Program-made: the position numbers and the translations under genes
Source of the DNA: Methanoculleus sp. UBA374
GTDB taxonomy: Archaea > Halobacteriota > Methanomicrobia > Methanomicrobiales > Methanoculleaceae
Assembly: GCA_002508705.1 (NCBI GenBank)
Contig: DAYL01000013.1
Span: 45,759-109,758, forward strand
DNA length: 64,000 bases
Direction: 5' to 3'
Part shown: positions 26,201 to 37,926 of the stretch, piece after piece
Layout of the letters: the number at the start of each line of letters is the position of its first letter
How positions within the stretch are numbered: the first letter of the stretch is position 1
Notes under the pieces: model-generated
Database searches by the model: none
The model's input: the letters and a program-made list of their open reading frames with translations, nothing else
Told to the model about the DNA's origin: nothing

Positions 26201-29200
26201 CTTCTACGCCGCCTGGCTGTTTCAATCCCTATCGGGTTTTCTCATCAGCTGAGACACCCCTTTAGGTCGCCGGCAAACTGGGATAGGCGGTTTCAATCCC
26301 TATCGGGTTTTCTCATCAGCTGAGACCCCCGAGAGGTCCCGGGTGTGCGCCGTGGAGTGGTCGTTTCAATCCCTATCGGGTTTTCTCATCAGCTGAGACA
26401 AATCCCCTCAAAAAGGGGAACAACCGCATTTGCACGTTTCAATCCCTATCGGGTTTTCTCATCAGCTGAGACGAAAATGATCGAGATCCAGAGTGACGAC
26501 CAAGAAGTGTTTCAATCCCTATCGGGTTTTCTCATCAGCTGAGACTATACGGCAATCGGTCGACCCAGAGGAGAGCGAGCGTTTCAATCCCTATCGGGTT
26601 TTCTCATCAGCTGAGACAAATTGTCGTCATGCCGGATACCGTCTCAGAGATACAGTTTCAATCCCTATCGGGTTTTCTCATCAGCTGAGACACATAATCC
26701 CCCACCAGGGCCGTCCCATCGAGGTAAAGTTTCAATCCCTATCGGGTTTTCTCATCAGCTGAGACAGGACCCGTCGCCGTCAGAGACGGCGCTATAAATA
26801 CGGGTTTCAATCCCTATCGGGTTTTCTCATCAGCTGAGACGGGGAGGCTCGCCCCTCCCCGGCGAGGGCATCGCGTTTCAATCCCTATCGGGTTTTCTCA
26901 TCAGCTGAGACGCGCGTTCGCAGACTCAACCTCTTTCTTCCCGACCATGGTTCAATCCCTATCGGGTTTTCTCATCAGCTGAGACGGGACGGCCGGGCGG
27001 TTTGTGGACGTTCGGATCTCGGATTCAATCCCTATCGGGTTTTCTCATCAGCTGAGACGATACGACCCACGGCTCGACGTTCCAGGTCCAGAGGGTTCAA
27101 TCCCTATCGGGTTTTCTCATCAGCTGAGACTCACACCCGATCACGGTGAGCTGCAGGGCGTTGTGGTTTCAATCCCTATCGGGTTTTCTCATCAGCTGAG
27201 ACTGGTTACTCTCCCCCTCCCGCCCGGGGATCTTCTGGTTTCAATCCCTATCGGGTTTTCTCATCAGCTGAGACCTCCTGCCAGGCCGGGAGAAGGTCGG
27301 TTATGTCCGTTTCAATCCCTATCGGGTTTTCTCATCAGCTGAGACGCGCAGGACCCCCGGTACTATCTCCGGGTCTGGACGTTTCAATCCCTATCGGGTT
27401 TTCTCATCAGCTGAGACCAACGTCACCCCGACCGGTACCAGCGTGCAGCGAATGTTTCAATCCCTATCGGGTTTTCTCATCAGCTGAGACCGGGAGACCC
27501 GGGCCGTCCCGCTCCACCCGATGAAGTTTCAATCCCTATCGGGTTTTCTCATCAGCTGAGACGGGAGAACTCCGGGTTGATATCTACCCAGATAACGTCC
27601 GTTTCAATCCCTATCGGGTTTTCTCATCAGCTGAGACGAGGTCAAGTTCCCATCGATCCTCAAACGCGACCTGTTTCAATCCCTATCGGGTTTTCTCATC
27701 AGCTGAGACGATCTTTCCCTTGCATACAGGGCAGTTGTCGGTATGTTTCAATCCCTATCGGGTTTTCTCATCAGCTGAGACCCGGTTCGGCCTCGGGTAT
27801 CCCAAGGGGAACAACGACGTTTCAATCCCTATCGGGTTTTCTCATCAGCTGAGACTTTTTTGTTCAGCCCGGCATCGAGTCTCCACCGAGGGGTTCAATC
27901 CCTATCGGGTTTTCTCATCAGCTGAGACACAACGCGCCCGAGGTCGACGTCGCCGACCAGATGTTTCAATCCCTATCGGGTTTTCTCATCAGCTGAGACC
28001 GGTACGTCGACGATCTCCCGGTGAGCGTGCTCGGTTTCAATCCCTATCGGGTTTTCTCATCAGCTGAGACCTGTATGCGGCCTGCCTGTGTCCAGGCTGA
28101 TAACCAGTTTCAATCCCTATCGGGTTTTCTCATCAGCTGAGACGCGGAATCTGCTGGTCGGAACGCCCCGCACCCGTGTTTCAATCCCTATCGGGTTTTC
28201 TCATCAGCTGAGACGTTGTACTGAGGATTCCCTACGACTCTAAGTCGTTCGTTTCAATCCCTATCGGGTTTTCTCATCAGCTGAGACTTGCTCTCCCGGT
28301 TTCGACCATCGTCTCGATCACGGTTTCAATCCCTATCGGGTTTTCTCATCAGCTGAGACTCTATCTCTGGTACTCGCGCACTGCGCCCGAGAAGTTTCAA
28401 TCCCTATCGGGTTTTCTCATCAGCTGAGACGAGGAGATACACATCGACCTCCTGATCGTACTTGTCGTTTCAATCCCTATCGGGTTTTCTCATCAGCTGA
28501 GACACAGCACGCTCTACTCCTCGGCACAGGGCAACCTCCTGTTTCAATCCCTATCGGGTTTTCTCATCAGCTGAGACTCGGATGGTGCAGAGTCCACCGC
28601 AAGGACATGTCGGTTTCAATCCCTATCGGGTTTTCTCATCAGCTGAGACCTTGGCTGACAGTCAGTGGCGAATCGTAGGATACTGGTTTCAATCCCTATC
28701 GGGTTTTCTCATCAGCTGAGACACATCGAGGTCCTATCTGGCCCGGGCTCGATCATCCGTTTCAATCCCTATCGGGTTTTCTCATCAGCTGAGACATGGG
28801 CTGCAAGGCTGCAAGATCCCGGGTCGAGAAGTTTCAATCCCTATCGGGTTTTCTCATCAGCTGAGACCATCCGGGTGCTGCATGCCTGGGTGACCGACGC
28901 CGGGGTTCAATCCCTATCGGGTTTTCTCATCAGCTGAGACAAAACATTGTTCTGGTGACAGGAGGATCCACAATGGGTTTCAATCCCTATCGGGTTTTCT
29001 CATCAGCTGAGACGGAGAAAGCAGCATGGGAGAAACTACCCCGAAACTGTTTCAATCCCTATCGGGTTTTCTCATCAGCTGAGACAATCTATCCCTCAGG
29101 TAGAGTTTCATCAGTATAGTGTTTCAATCCCTATCGGGTTTTCTCATCAGCTGAGACGTTTGGGTTAGCCATCCTTCATCCTCAATTACAGCGGTTTCAA

Positions 29201-32200
29201 TCCCTATCGGGTTTTCTCATCAGCTGAGACTTCGGCAGTCTCTCCAACGAAACCTTCGTCCCCGGCGTTTCAATCCCTATCGGGTTTTCTCATCAGCTGA
29301 GACGCACCGGCTGAGGTTGCGACGGTTGCAACGGATATAGGTTTCAATCCCTATCGGGTTTTCTCATCAGCTGAGACCAACCCCGCGCTGACGAGCAAGG
29401 ATCCGGGATACGTTTCAATCCCTATCGGGTTTTCTCATCAGCTGAGACAGGCGTCGCCGGTGAGGAGGGTCATGGATCCAGCCTGTTTCAATCCCTATCG
29501 GGTTTTCTCATCAGCTGAGACAGCTCTACGTCCACTACGCTGACCGTCCCACCCCGGTTTCAATCCCTATCGGGTTTTCTCATCAGCTGAGACCGTCGAC
29601 CTCCTGCTCGCCGCCCCGGAGCAGGAAAGTTTCAATCCCTATCGGGTTTTCTCATCAGCTGAGACTACAGGACGAAGGCCGGCCGGTTCTTCGTGTATCG
29701 GTTTCAATCCCTATCGGGTTTTCTCATCAGCTGAGACTCAGACTCCTCGATGCACGGCGGCCGGTCGATCTTGTTTCAATCCCTATCGGGTTTTCTCATC
29801 AGCTGAGACAGGTCCTCGTAGTACTGCCGGGCCTCGTCGGGGCTGTTTCAATCCCTATCGGGTTTTCTCATCAGCTGAGACGGATGCGGTATCCTGGACG
29901 GCGCCGAGGAAGAGCGGTTTCAATCCCTATCGGGTTTTCTCATCAGCTGAGACTGAACTCGTATGGGCTGACACAGCCGAAGAGCTCAAGTTTCAATCCC
30001 TATCGGGTTTTCTCATCAGCTGAGACCGGGGAGTTCCGGTACTCCGGGAAGGACGGCAAGTTTCAATCCCTATCGGGTTTTCTCATCAGCTGAGACGCCC
30101 TTGAGCGGGAGACGGTCAATATCTGGCACCTGTTTCAATCCCTATCGGGTTTTCTCATCAGCTGAGACATGCATGGGGTCACCTTGTCGTCGGAGAGGAT
30201 CGCCTCGTTTCAATCCCTATCGGGTTTTCTCATCAGCTGAGACCGGTCTCGACCCACTGGCGGAGTTTTGTCGCGTCGTTTCAATCCCTATCGGGTTTTC
30301 TCATCAGCTGAGACAGAACCTCGAAAAGGGACTCGGTGCCGATGGCTCGGTTTCAATCCCTATCGGGTTTTCTCATCAGCTGAGACTCTGCTCGGGTGGT
30401 GATAGTCGGTGCCTCGGATAGTTTCAATCCCTATCGGGTTTTCTCATCAGCTGAGACCTCCCGCCCCGGAAGGTACGGGCGGGAAGTCTCGTTTCAATCC
30501 CTATCGGGTTTTCTCATCAGCTGAGACCATCCTCGATCCACTGGAGCCACAGGCCCGCCGGCGTTTCAATCCCTATCGGGTTTTCTCATCAGCTGAGACG
30601 GCCGAACGTCTGTTACCTGGAGGTCGGCAAACAGGTTTCAATCCCTATCGGGTTTTCTCATCAGCTGAGACGACGAGCGCCTGCAGCGGGTCGCGCTGGA
30701 GATCGAGGTTTCAATCCCTATCGGGTTTTCTCATCAGCTGAGACCAGTGTAGCCGCCTTCCCTGGCCGGGCTGTTCCTGTTTCAATCCCTATCGGGTTTT
30801 CTCATCAGCTGAGACCTCCGGATCGCGATCGTCCTGGCGCTCCTCCTCCTGTTTCAATCCCTATCGGGTTTTCTCATCAGCTGAGACGAAGAATTGGTGG
30901 TTCTGGCGTCTAGTCCTATCCGTGTTTCAATCCCTATCGGGTTTTCTCATCAGCTGAGACGATTCATGACAATCGCAGATGTGCAGGTGGTAATGTTTCA
31001 ATCCCTATCGGGTTTTCTCATCAGCTGAGACTTGGCAGGTAGCCATACAGCCGTTTCCGGATCTCCAGGGTTCAATCCCTGTCGGGTTTTCTCATCAGCT
31101 GAGACGGACGCCCGGACCGGCCCCGATGTTCTCCAGCAAGTTTCAATCCCTATCGGGTTTTCTCATCAGCTGAGACGGATGACGAGCATCGGCTCCGATC
31201 TCACACTGAAGCTGTTTCAATCCCTATCGGGTTTTCTCATCAGCTGAGACTCTCATATGCCTCCAGGAGCGGCGTCGCGCGCGGGGGGTTTCAATCCCTA
31301 TCGGGTTTTCTCATCAGCTGAGACCAGCCATCCGCGACGCCACGACAGCGGCCGAGAGTGTGTTTCAATCCCTATCGGGTTTTCTCATCAGCTGAGACCT
31401 TACTAACCCACTTTGGCACTTTCTCTGACTCTACGTTTCAATCCCTATCGGGTTTTCTCATCAGCTGAGACCTTCTCTACCCTGTATGATGGGACATGCG
31501 CCCTTAGTTTCAATCCCTATCGGGTTTTCTCATCAGCTGAGACTTCACGTGCGATCCCTACCAGATGGTCGACGAAGGGGTTTCAATCCCTATCGGGTTT
31601 TCTCATCAGCTGAGACCGAGAGCGCGGAACGTCTCCGCGAGGTCTTGTGGTTTCAATCCCTATCGGGTTTTCTCATCAGCTGAGACGGATGAGAGCCAGG
31701 AGATGTACTCGCACCTCAACGGGTTTCAATCCCTATCGGGTTTTCTCATCAGCTGAGACTCAAGATGTCGTTAAGAGTATTATCACTCATCCTTTGCTTC
31801 AATCCCTATCGGGTTTTCTCATCAGCTGAGACGGAGTTTAGGTTAAGGCAACTACGGTTTCCTTAACGTTTCAATCCCTATCGGGTTTTCTCATCAGCTG
31901 AGACTATTCTTACACTTTTCTTAACTTTTTCTCACTTTTAGTTTCAATCCCTATCGGGTTTTCTCATCAGCTGAGACTATTCTTTTTTTATTATATTATG
32001 ATACTGTCCTTAGTTTCAATCCCTATCGGGTTTTCTCATCAGCTGAGACGCAGACCGGCTCACGGTGCGGCAGGTGATCTCCTCGATGTTTCAATCCCTA
32101 TCGGGTTTTCTCATCAGCTGAGACACTTCTCGCCAAGCAGTAATGAGTCTTTGGAATCGTTTCAATCCCTATCGGGTTTTCTCATCAGCTGAGACACTCA

Positions 32201-35200
32201 TCAGAGGGATTAAAACCTAAATCAATAGCAAAAGTTTCAATCCCTATCGGGTTTTCTCATCAGCTGAGACCTACAACTCCCTCTGACACTTTTTATCAAG
32301 AATCGTTTCAATCCCTATCGGGTTTTCTCATCAGCTGAGACTTCATCTCTGGCGATGCTGATCTTGATGAGACTGGTTTCAATCCCTATCGGGTTTTCTC
32401 ATCAGCTGAGACGGGGATTTGCTCGATGACCGTCCTGCAATTCACCAAGTTTCAATCCCTATCGGGTTTTCTCATCAGCTGAGACGGTCGGAGTTGAAGG
32501 TCCTGGTCGTCGACCCCTGGTTTCAATCCCTATCGGGTTTTCTCATCAGCTGAGACGCCCGCCATCGACCGGAGCGAGCGAGAGGAACGGGTTTCAATCC
32601 CTATCGGGTTTTCTCATCAGCTGAGACACATGACTGACTCCCCATACGCGGACCAGTACAACGCGTTTCAATCCCTATCGGGTTTTCTCATCAGCTGAGA
32701 CGGCGATCTCCTTGTTGATGCACCCTTCGCGGGCAGTTTCAATCCCTATCGGGTTTTCTCATCAGCTGAGACTGCGGGTAGTGGCGGGCGCGGTCGGGAT
32801 ACTCGGTGTTTCAATCCCTATCGGGTTTTCTCATCAGCTGAGACACCCCTTTAGGGGTGGGTAGTTGACAAGAGACAGGTTGTTTCAATCCCTATCGGGT
32901 TTTCTCATCAGCTGAGACATCACGCTCACGGGGGTGGAACGGTGATAACTACATGTTTCAATCCCTATCGGGTTTTCTCATCAGCTGAGACGTAGTCGGT
33001 GGCGGCGACTGGTGCGGAGAGTGTCAGTTTCAATCCCTATCGGGTTTTCTCATCAGCTGAGACGGAGTACCAGACCGTACCTGGTATCGGTGGAAGAGTT
33101 TCAATCCCTATCGGGTTTTCTCATCAGCTGAGACCTTCTTAATCGAGCGCATCAATGCCAGCCACCTCTGTTTCAATCCCTATCGGGTTTTCTCATCAGC
33201 TGAGACATCCGTCATCGTTACGGCCGTGTCAACGACCATCTGGTTTCAATCCCTATCGGGTTTTCTCATCAGCTGAGACGCTTCACTAACTACCCTGTTG
33301 TCCTGGGTAACCGGAGGTTTCAATCCCTATCGGGTTTTCTCATCAGCTGAGACGACTGTCCCGGGCACCACCTAGCGTTACCTCTATATGTTTCAATCCC
33401 TATCGGGTTTTCTCATCAGCTGAGACCCCGAAGTCTAACGGAAGCGTTCACGCGCTCGGAGTTTCAATCCCTATCGGGTTTTCTCATCAGCTGAGACCCA
33501 CCGGTAGGTGCAGGGGACAGCAGCAGAAAATGGTAGTTTCAATCCCTATCGGGTTTTCTCATCAGCTGAGACCCAACGGGTTATGAGAGCCTCACAGACG
33601 GCCTCAGAGGGTTTCAATCCCTATCGGGTTTTCTCATCAGCTGAGACCAACATCACCGGTGCTCTCCCGGTCGGTCAGGAATAGTTTCAATCCCTATCGG
33701 GTTTTCTCATCAGCTGAGACACTGTTTCCCTCAGGGTTTCCCCGTCATCGAGAGCGGTTTCAATCCCTATCGGGTTTTCTCATCAGCTGAGACCTCCCCG
33801 TCCGCCCCCTCCTCCAGCGCCTCCAGGTTTCAATCCCTATCGGGTTTTCTCATCAGCTGAGACGATGACTGGTTTGCCTGTCAGTCACTCTTTGCTTCGG
33901 TTTCAATCCCTATCGGGTTTTCTCATCAGCTGAGACATTTAAAAGAGTTAGCCCGAGGCGTCGACGCTCAGAGTTTCAATCCCTATCGGGTTTTCTCATC
34001 AGCTGAGACCCCCGGCGATCGCCTTGCTGATCCCGTCGAATAGTTTCAATCCCTATCGGGTTTTCTCATCAGCTGAGACCCTTCTTTCTCTCCCCGCTCG
34101 ACCAGGGCGATGATGTTTCAATCCCTATCGGGTTTTCTCATCAGCTGAGACGATCCTCGTCATCGGAATGTAGATATGCCTTGAAAGGTTTCAATCCCTA
34201 TCGGGTTTTCTCATCAGCTGAGACTCATGGGGTCGGGCTCGGTCCAGCCATCCCGTAGGGGTTTCAATCCCTATCGGGTTTTCTCATCAGCTGAGACATG
34301 TAGTTGTAGGTCGCTCCCTTGTGACAGTACGGTTTCAATCCCTATCGGGTTTTCTCATCAGCTGAGACTAATGTTGTTTACTGGAATTATTTTATGGCCT
34401 CTTTGTTTCAATCCCTATCGGGTTTTCTCATCAGCTGAGACATAGGGGATTCTATTATCATTCGTGGTCGAGATGAAGTTTCAATCCCTATCGGGTTTTC
34501 TCATCAGCTGAGACTTGGAATACACGCGTTGTGCTCAATGCTGATGTTTGTGTTTCAATCCCTATCGGGTTTTCTCATCAGCTGAGACGGAGAACGCCCT
34601 GAAGGCGACCTGGCTCGAGTTCGGGTTTCAATCCCTATCGGGTTTTCTCATCAGCTGAGACTGAGGTTCAGTTCCAAAGCGTTCTGCAATCATATGTTTC
34701 AATCCCTATCGGGTTTTCTCATCAGCTGAGACGGGATAAGAAGAAACAAGAAGTAGTCAATCATGCTGTTTCAATCCCTATCGGGTTTTCTCATCAGCTG
34801 AGACTATTCTTTGTAACCCCTACACTTTTCTCAATACATCGTTTCAATCCCTATCGGGTTTTCTCATCAGCTGAGACACTGTTTCTACAGCAGCAACCAC
34901 TTCTTCTTTTACAGGTTTCAATCCCTATCGGGTTTTCTCATCAGCTGAGACAGTTTCGGATGCTCTGCTGACGTATCAGTTTACGGAGTTTCAATCCCTA
35001 TCGGGTTTTCTCATCAGCTGAGACGCTTGTCGTACCGGGATCCCGGCGGTCAGCCCGAGTTTCAATCCCTATCGGGTTTTCTCATCAGCTGAGACATCGG
35101 TTCATATCATGATTCGGTGACGAAGTATATGTTTCAATCCCTATCGGGTTTTCTCATCAGCTGAGACCCATGATAGCCATGAACCCATCGACCGTAAGAC

Positions 35201-35889
35201 GTTTCAATCCCTATCGGGTTTTCTCATCAGCTGAGACACGCCTGGGCTCGGAAGGCGGGTCATCGTATCAGTGGTTTCAATCCCTATCGGGTTTTCTCAT
35301 CAGCTGAGACCTCTTTGTCAACTTTAGGATAATGGTCACCTGGTATGTTTCAATCCCTATCGGGTTTTCTCATCAGCTGAGACCATCGGGACACGATAGA
35401 TAGCCAGTTACCTCGTCGGTTTCAATCCCTATCGGGTTTTCTCATCAGCTGAGACATGTTTCTGCCAGGGACTTCAAGAAGTTTAGCAAGTTTCAATCCC
35501 TATCGGGTTTTCTCATCAGCTGAGACAGGGCGCCGGAGTCGCCGCCGCCGTCTGCTCGTTTGTTTCAATCCCTATCGGGTTTTCTCATCAGCTGAGACGG
35601 GGAACTCCCCATCTTTTGACAGGGTGATGTCAGCGCTTCAATCCCTATCGGGTTTTCTCATCAGCTGAGACATGGTCTACGAATACGATCCAGAGGTCGA
35701 CGTCTATGTTTCAATCCCTATCGGGTTTTCTCATCAGCTGAGACGGGATGCGGCACGGGGTCTAGATCCGCCCAAACTGAGCTTCAATCCCTATCGGGTT
35801 TTCTCATCAGCTGAGACACCTGGAGCGTCTACCCCGGCGACCCCCTGATCATGCTTCAATCCCTATCGGGTTTTCTCATCAGCTGAGAC
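23249..35889 (-). CRISPR. Type I-D CRISPR array, 174 full repeats plus one degenerate terminal repeat
   Basis: A 37-nt repeat (plus strand begins GTTTCAATCCC, contains TATCGGGTTTTC and ends CAGCTGAGAC) recurs every 70-74 bp from 23318 to 35889. My hand count is 174 full repeats; spacers are 33-38 nt. A further repeat at 23249-23281 has lost 4 nt in the middle and two bases at its edge, as expected of the leader-distal end. The reverse complement ends in ATTGAAAC, the usual 8-nt crRNA handle, directly after a CCC-GATA-GGG hairpin, so transcription should run leftward from the leader at 35890-36037. The repeats are near-identical; ten differ, all at the second base. The + strand frames reading FNPYRVFSSAET are artefacts of the repeat. 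Confidence 0.98.
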
Positions 35890-36037
35890 CGCCCCCTATT
35901 TTGCCTGCAAAATCCAAACAAAGTCATGCATGGCACCGAACGGAGACGATCAAGTCATAGACGAATGGCGTACCCTGCCTATATTAACAGGCATGATCAC
36001 TAAGATGTCTCATCATAGAGAGAAATTAATCTTTTGC
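35890..36037 (-). promoter_or_regulatory. CRISPR leader with TATA box inside a dyad
   Basis: This 148-bp stretch separates the first (leader-proximal) repeat from the cas2 stop codon. On the minus strand it holds GTTAATATAGG, a good TATA box, about 90 nt before the first repeat. The TATA box sits exactly between inverted arms TGCCT (35976-35980) and AGGCA (35989-35993). The part next to the repeat (35890-35935) would be the integration-anchoring leader end. The minus-strand orientation fits the array polarity deduced from the repeat handle and from the degenerate repeat at the other end. Confidence 0.7.
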
Positions 36038-36313
36038 TTACACCACATTGGAGAGCGATTCCGGCGACTGCTCCCCGAGTTCCTTTATCTTTCCAATACA
36101 TCGGGTGCATAGTTCGTAGATCCGCACTCTGTCGTGAGGCCCGATGACCCCCCTGATCTTTTCCTCCATCTGAACCCTCTGCACATCCGTGATCTCAAGT
36201 TCAAAGATGCTATATTGCTTCCATGCACCATATCCCTCAAGAATCCTGAACACCCGATTTCTGATCTTGTCTTTTGAAATATCATAGGTCACCACCAGCC
36301 GCACATGCCTCAC
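36038..36313 (-). CDS. cas2: CRISPR adaptation protein Cas2
   Basis: A 91-residue ferredoxin-fold protein. The N-terminal strand VRLVVTYDIS holds the conserved acidic residue D11, followed by KIRNRVFRILEGYGAWKQYSIFELEI, the standard Cas2 core. Cas2 dimers bridge two Cas1 dimers to form the spacer integrase. The start overlaps the cas1 stop by 4 bp, so the pair is translationally coupled. It is the last gene of the cas operon, directly next to the leader. Confidence 0.96.
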   Translation of the reverse strand: MRHVRLVVTYDISKDKIRNRVFRILEGYGAWKQYSIFELEITDVQRVQMEEKIRGVIGPHDRVRIYELCTRCIGKIKELGEQSPESLSNVV

Positions 36314-37350
36314 CTCATGAAAGCAAGAGGATGATAGACTTTCATCTCTCCCGTAATCGCCTTCCTGAAAAGTATCGCCTGCATGACTATCGCCTGCCTT
36401 CGAGACACCTGATACTTGAAGCCCGGATGTCTGAACTTCTCTTTCATATAGGAGTCGTATAAGGAGAGATATTTTTTAAAGGATGCGTCTTTCAGGTGGT
36501 TGTCCTCCTTGAAATCATCATGCGTGAGAATTCTCTGATTCACCAGCCTCAGAGCGAACGCGTCACAAAAGATCGGCCTGAACTCCTCCAGGAGGTCCAG
36601 AGCAAGGGCCGGTCTCCCATGACGATCCGTATGCATCACTCCAAGGAAGGGATCGAGGTTATACTGCCGCAGGGCTGAGATGACCTCGTTCATGACCATT
36701 GTATAGGTCAGAGAGAGAAGGGCATTGATATGATCTTCCGGAGGTCTACGTGTTCTTTTTTCAAATGTCCAGCCCTCTATAAGGCATTCGTTCAGGGCCG
36801 CAAAGTAGATTCCGGCGGCTTCCCCCTCTATACTGCGAAGCGCACCGATATCCTTTGCATCCGCGGCACTCTGTTCCAGTTCCTTCAATCTCCCAGGGGG
36901 AGGGACATGCTTTCTGGAGAGAAGAGTCCGGGAATTCCTGATCTTGCCGCCGATAATGGCACGGGCAATCTTGAGGGCCCGGATCCCAGTGCAGCCGTAC
37001 TGGTGGCGGCGGACCTCGGCGATGGTATTGTGTACCGGGACAAAGCTTCCCTCGTACCGTCCGTAATATGTGAAGTAGTTCACGGCCATGCCCCGCTCCC
37101 GACACTTCGTGAGAACCGAAGAGGAGACCGATACGCTCCCGAAGACGTTGATCGTCCTCACCTTTTCTATTGGGAATGAAACCAAAACGTCCTTTTCACC
37201 CCAAGGTGTCACCGTGATCCTGCTTTCCTCTGCCCTGACACGGCTCTTCTGTGCCGCGACATAGACCACGTCATCGTTAAACATTCCCTCGGATGTCTTC
37301 ACCACTCTGAATGCCTCGGCGCCATCCGCCGCGCGATCCGATTCTGACAT
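36310..37350 (-). CDS. cas1: CRISPR integrase Cas1
   Basis: A 346-residue Cas1. The metal-binding active-site residues are visible: E175 in RSIEGEAAG, H240 in LGVMHTDRHGRPAL and D252 with E256 in LALDLLEEFRPIF. The N-terminal beta domain includes NVFGSVSVSSSVL. It integrates prespacers at the leader-repeat junction together with Cas2. The gene starts 3 bp after the cas4 stop and overlaps cas2, forming a tight adaptation cassette cas4-cas1-cas2. Length is normal for the family. Confidence 0.97.
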   Translation of the reverse strand: MSESDRAADGAEAFRVVKTSEGMFNDDVVYVAAQKSRVRAEESRITVTPWGEKDVLVSFPIEKVRTINVFGSVSVSSSVLTKCRERGMAVNYFTYYGRYEGSFVPVHNTIAEVRRHQYGCTGIRALKIARAIIGGKIRNSRTLLSRKHVPPPGRLKELEQSAADAKDIGALRSIEGEAAGIYFAALNECLIEGWTFEKRTRRPPEDHINALLSLTYTMVMNEVISALRQYNLDPFLGVMHTDRHGRPALALDLLEEFRPIFCDAFALRLVNQRILTHDDFKEDNHLKDASFKKYLSLYDSYMKEKFRHPGFKYQVSRRQAIVMQAILFRKAITGEMKVYHPLAFMR

Positions 37351-37353
37351 AAC

Positions 37354-37911
37354 CTAAGCTTCCTCCAGCAGGCGTGCCTCATAGGGCATACAGTAGGTGA
37401 CCGCACTGCACTTCCTGCATTTGTTTGGATTATCCGCGAATGGCGGGATCTCGTCAACCCTCATGGACCGTATCTCCTCAACCGTCTTCATCACCTTCTC
37501 CCGGAGTAGATCGGTGATCTCTATTGGATGCCGTGCGTTGGTCTCGTAGAGATACAGGTATCCTATCGGCACCCGTTCCCCTAGATATTCCTCCAGCAAC
37601 AGGGCGTACGCCGCCAATTGGACCAGATCGTTCTCGTAATATCTCGAACCATGCTTGCGCTCGACCGGGACGATAACATCGCCAGTCTTCTCAACGACAT
37701 CGATTTTCCCGTGCATGTGGAGGTCTTCGGAACGGAGATAGACCTCCCGGTACCACCCGCCCCGTCGGCTCTGGCGATGGTGGAGGGCCCGGCCGTCGGC
37801 AAGGTAGACGTTCAACCCCTGTGTCTGGTAGAACATCAGGTAATAGAGCCGACGGGGGCAGTAGAGATACTGGTTGAGGTCTGAGATGTTGACGAGATCA
37901 GGATCACTCAC
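37354..37911 (-). CDS. cas4: CRISPR-associated exonuclease Cas4
   Basis: A 185-residue RecB-family nuclease with the iron-sulfur cysteines of Cas4: C18 in QYLYCPRRL and C165, C168 and C174 in KCRKCSAVTYC. The nuclease core residues are D71 in GKIDVVEK and E84/K86 in VPVERKHG, followed by the QLAAYALLLEE motif. Cas4 trims prespacers and selects those with the right PAM before Cas1-Cas2 integration. It sits 15 bp downstream of cas3 and 3 bp upstream of cas1. Confidence 0.95.
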   Translation of the reverse strand: MSDPDLVNISDLNQYLYCPRRLYYLMFYQTQGLNVYLADGRALHHRQSRRGGWYREVYLRSEDLHMHGKIDVVEKTGDVIVPVERKHGSRYYENDLVQLAAYALLLEEYLGERVPIGYLYLYETNARHPIEITDLLREKVMKTVEEIRSMRVDEIPPFADNPNKCRKCSAVTYCMPYEARLLEEA

Positions 37912-37926
37912 AGAATCACCAGAACA

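Noticed and set aside
23811..35668. Many plus-strand frames in the array that read FNPYRVFSSAET or SIPIGFSHQLR repeats
   Set aside because: They are translations of the CRISPR repeat; each is broken by spacers and has no ribosome site. No protein family is involved.
23249..35889. Reading the array rightward (plus strand), with the handle GCTGAGAC
   Set aside because: The minus-strand repeat ends in the common ATTGAAAC handle after a hairpin, the degenerate repeat is at the left end, and the leader with a TATA box is at the right next to cas2.
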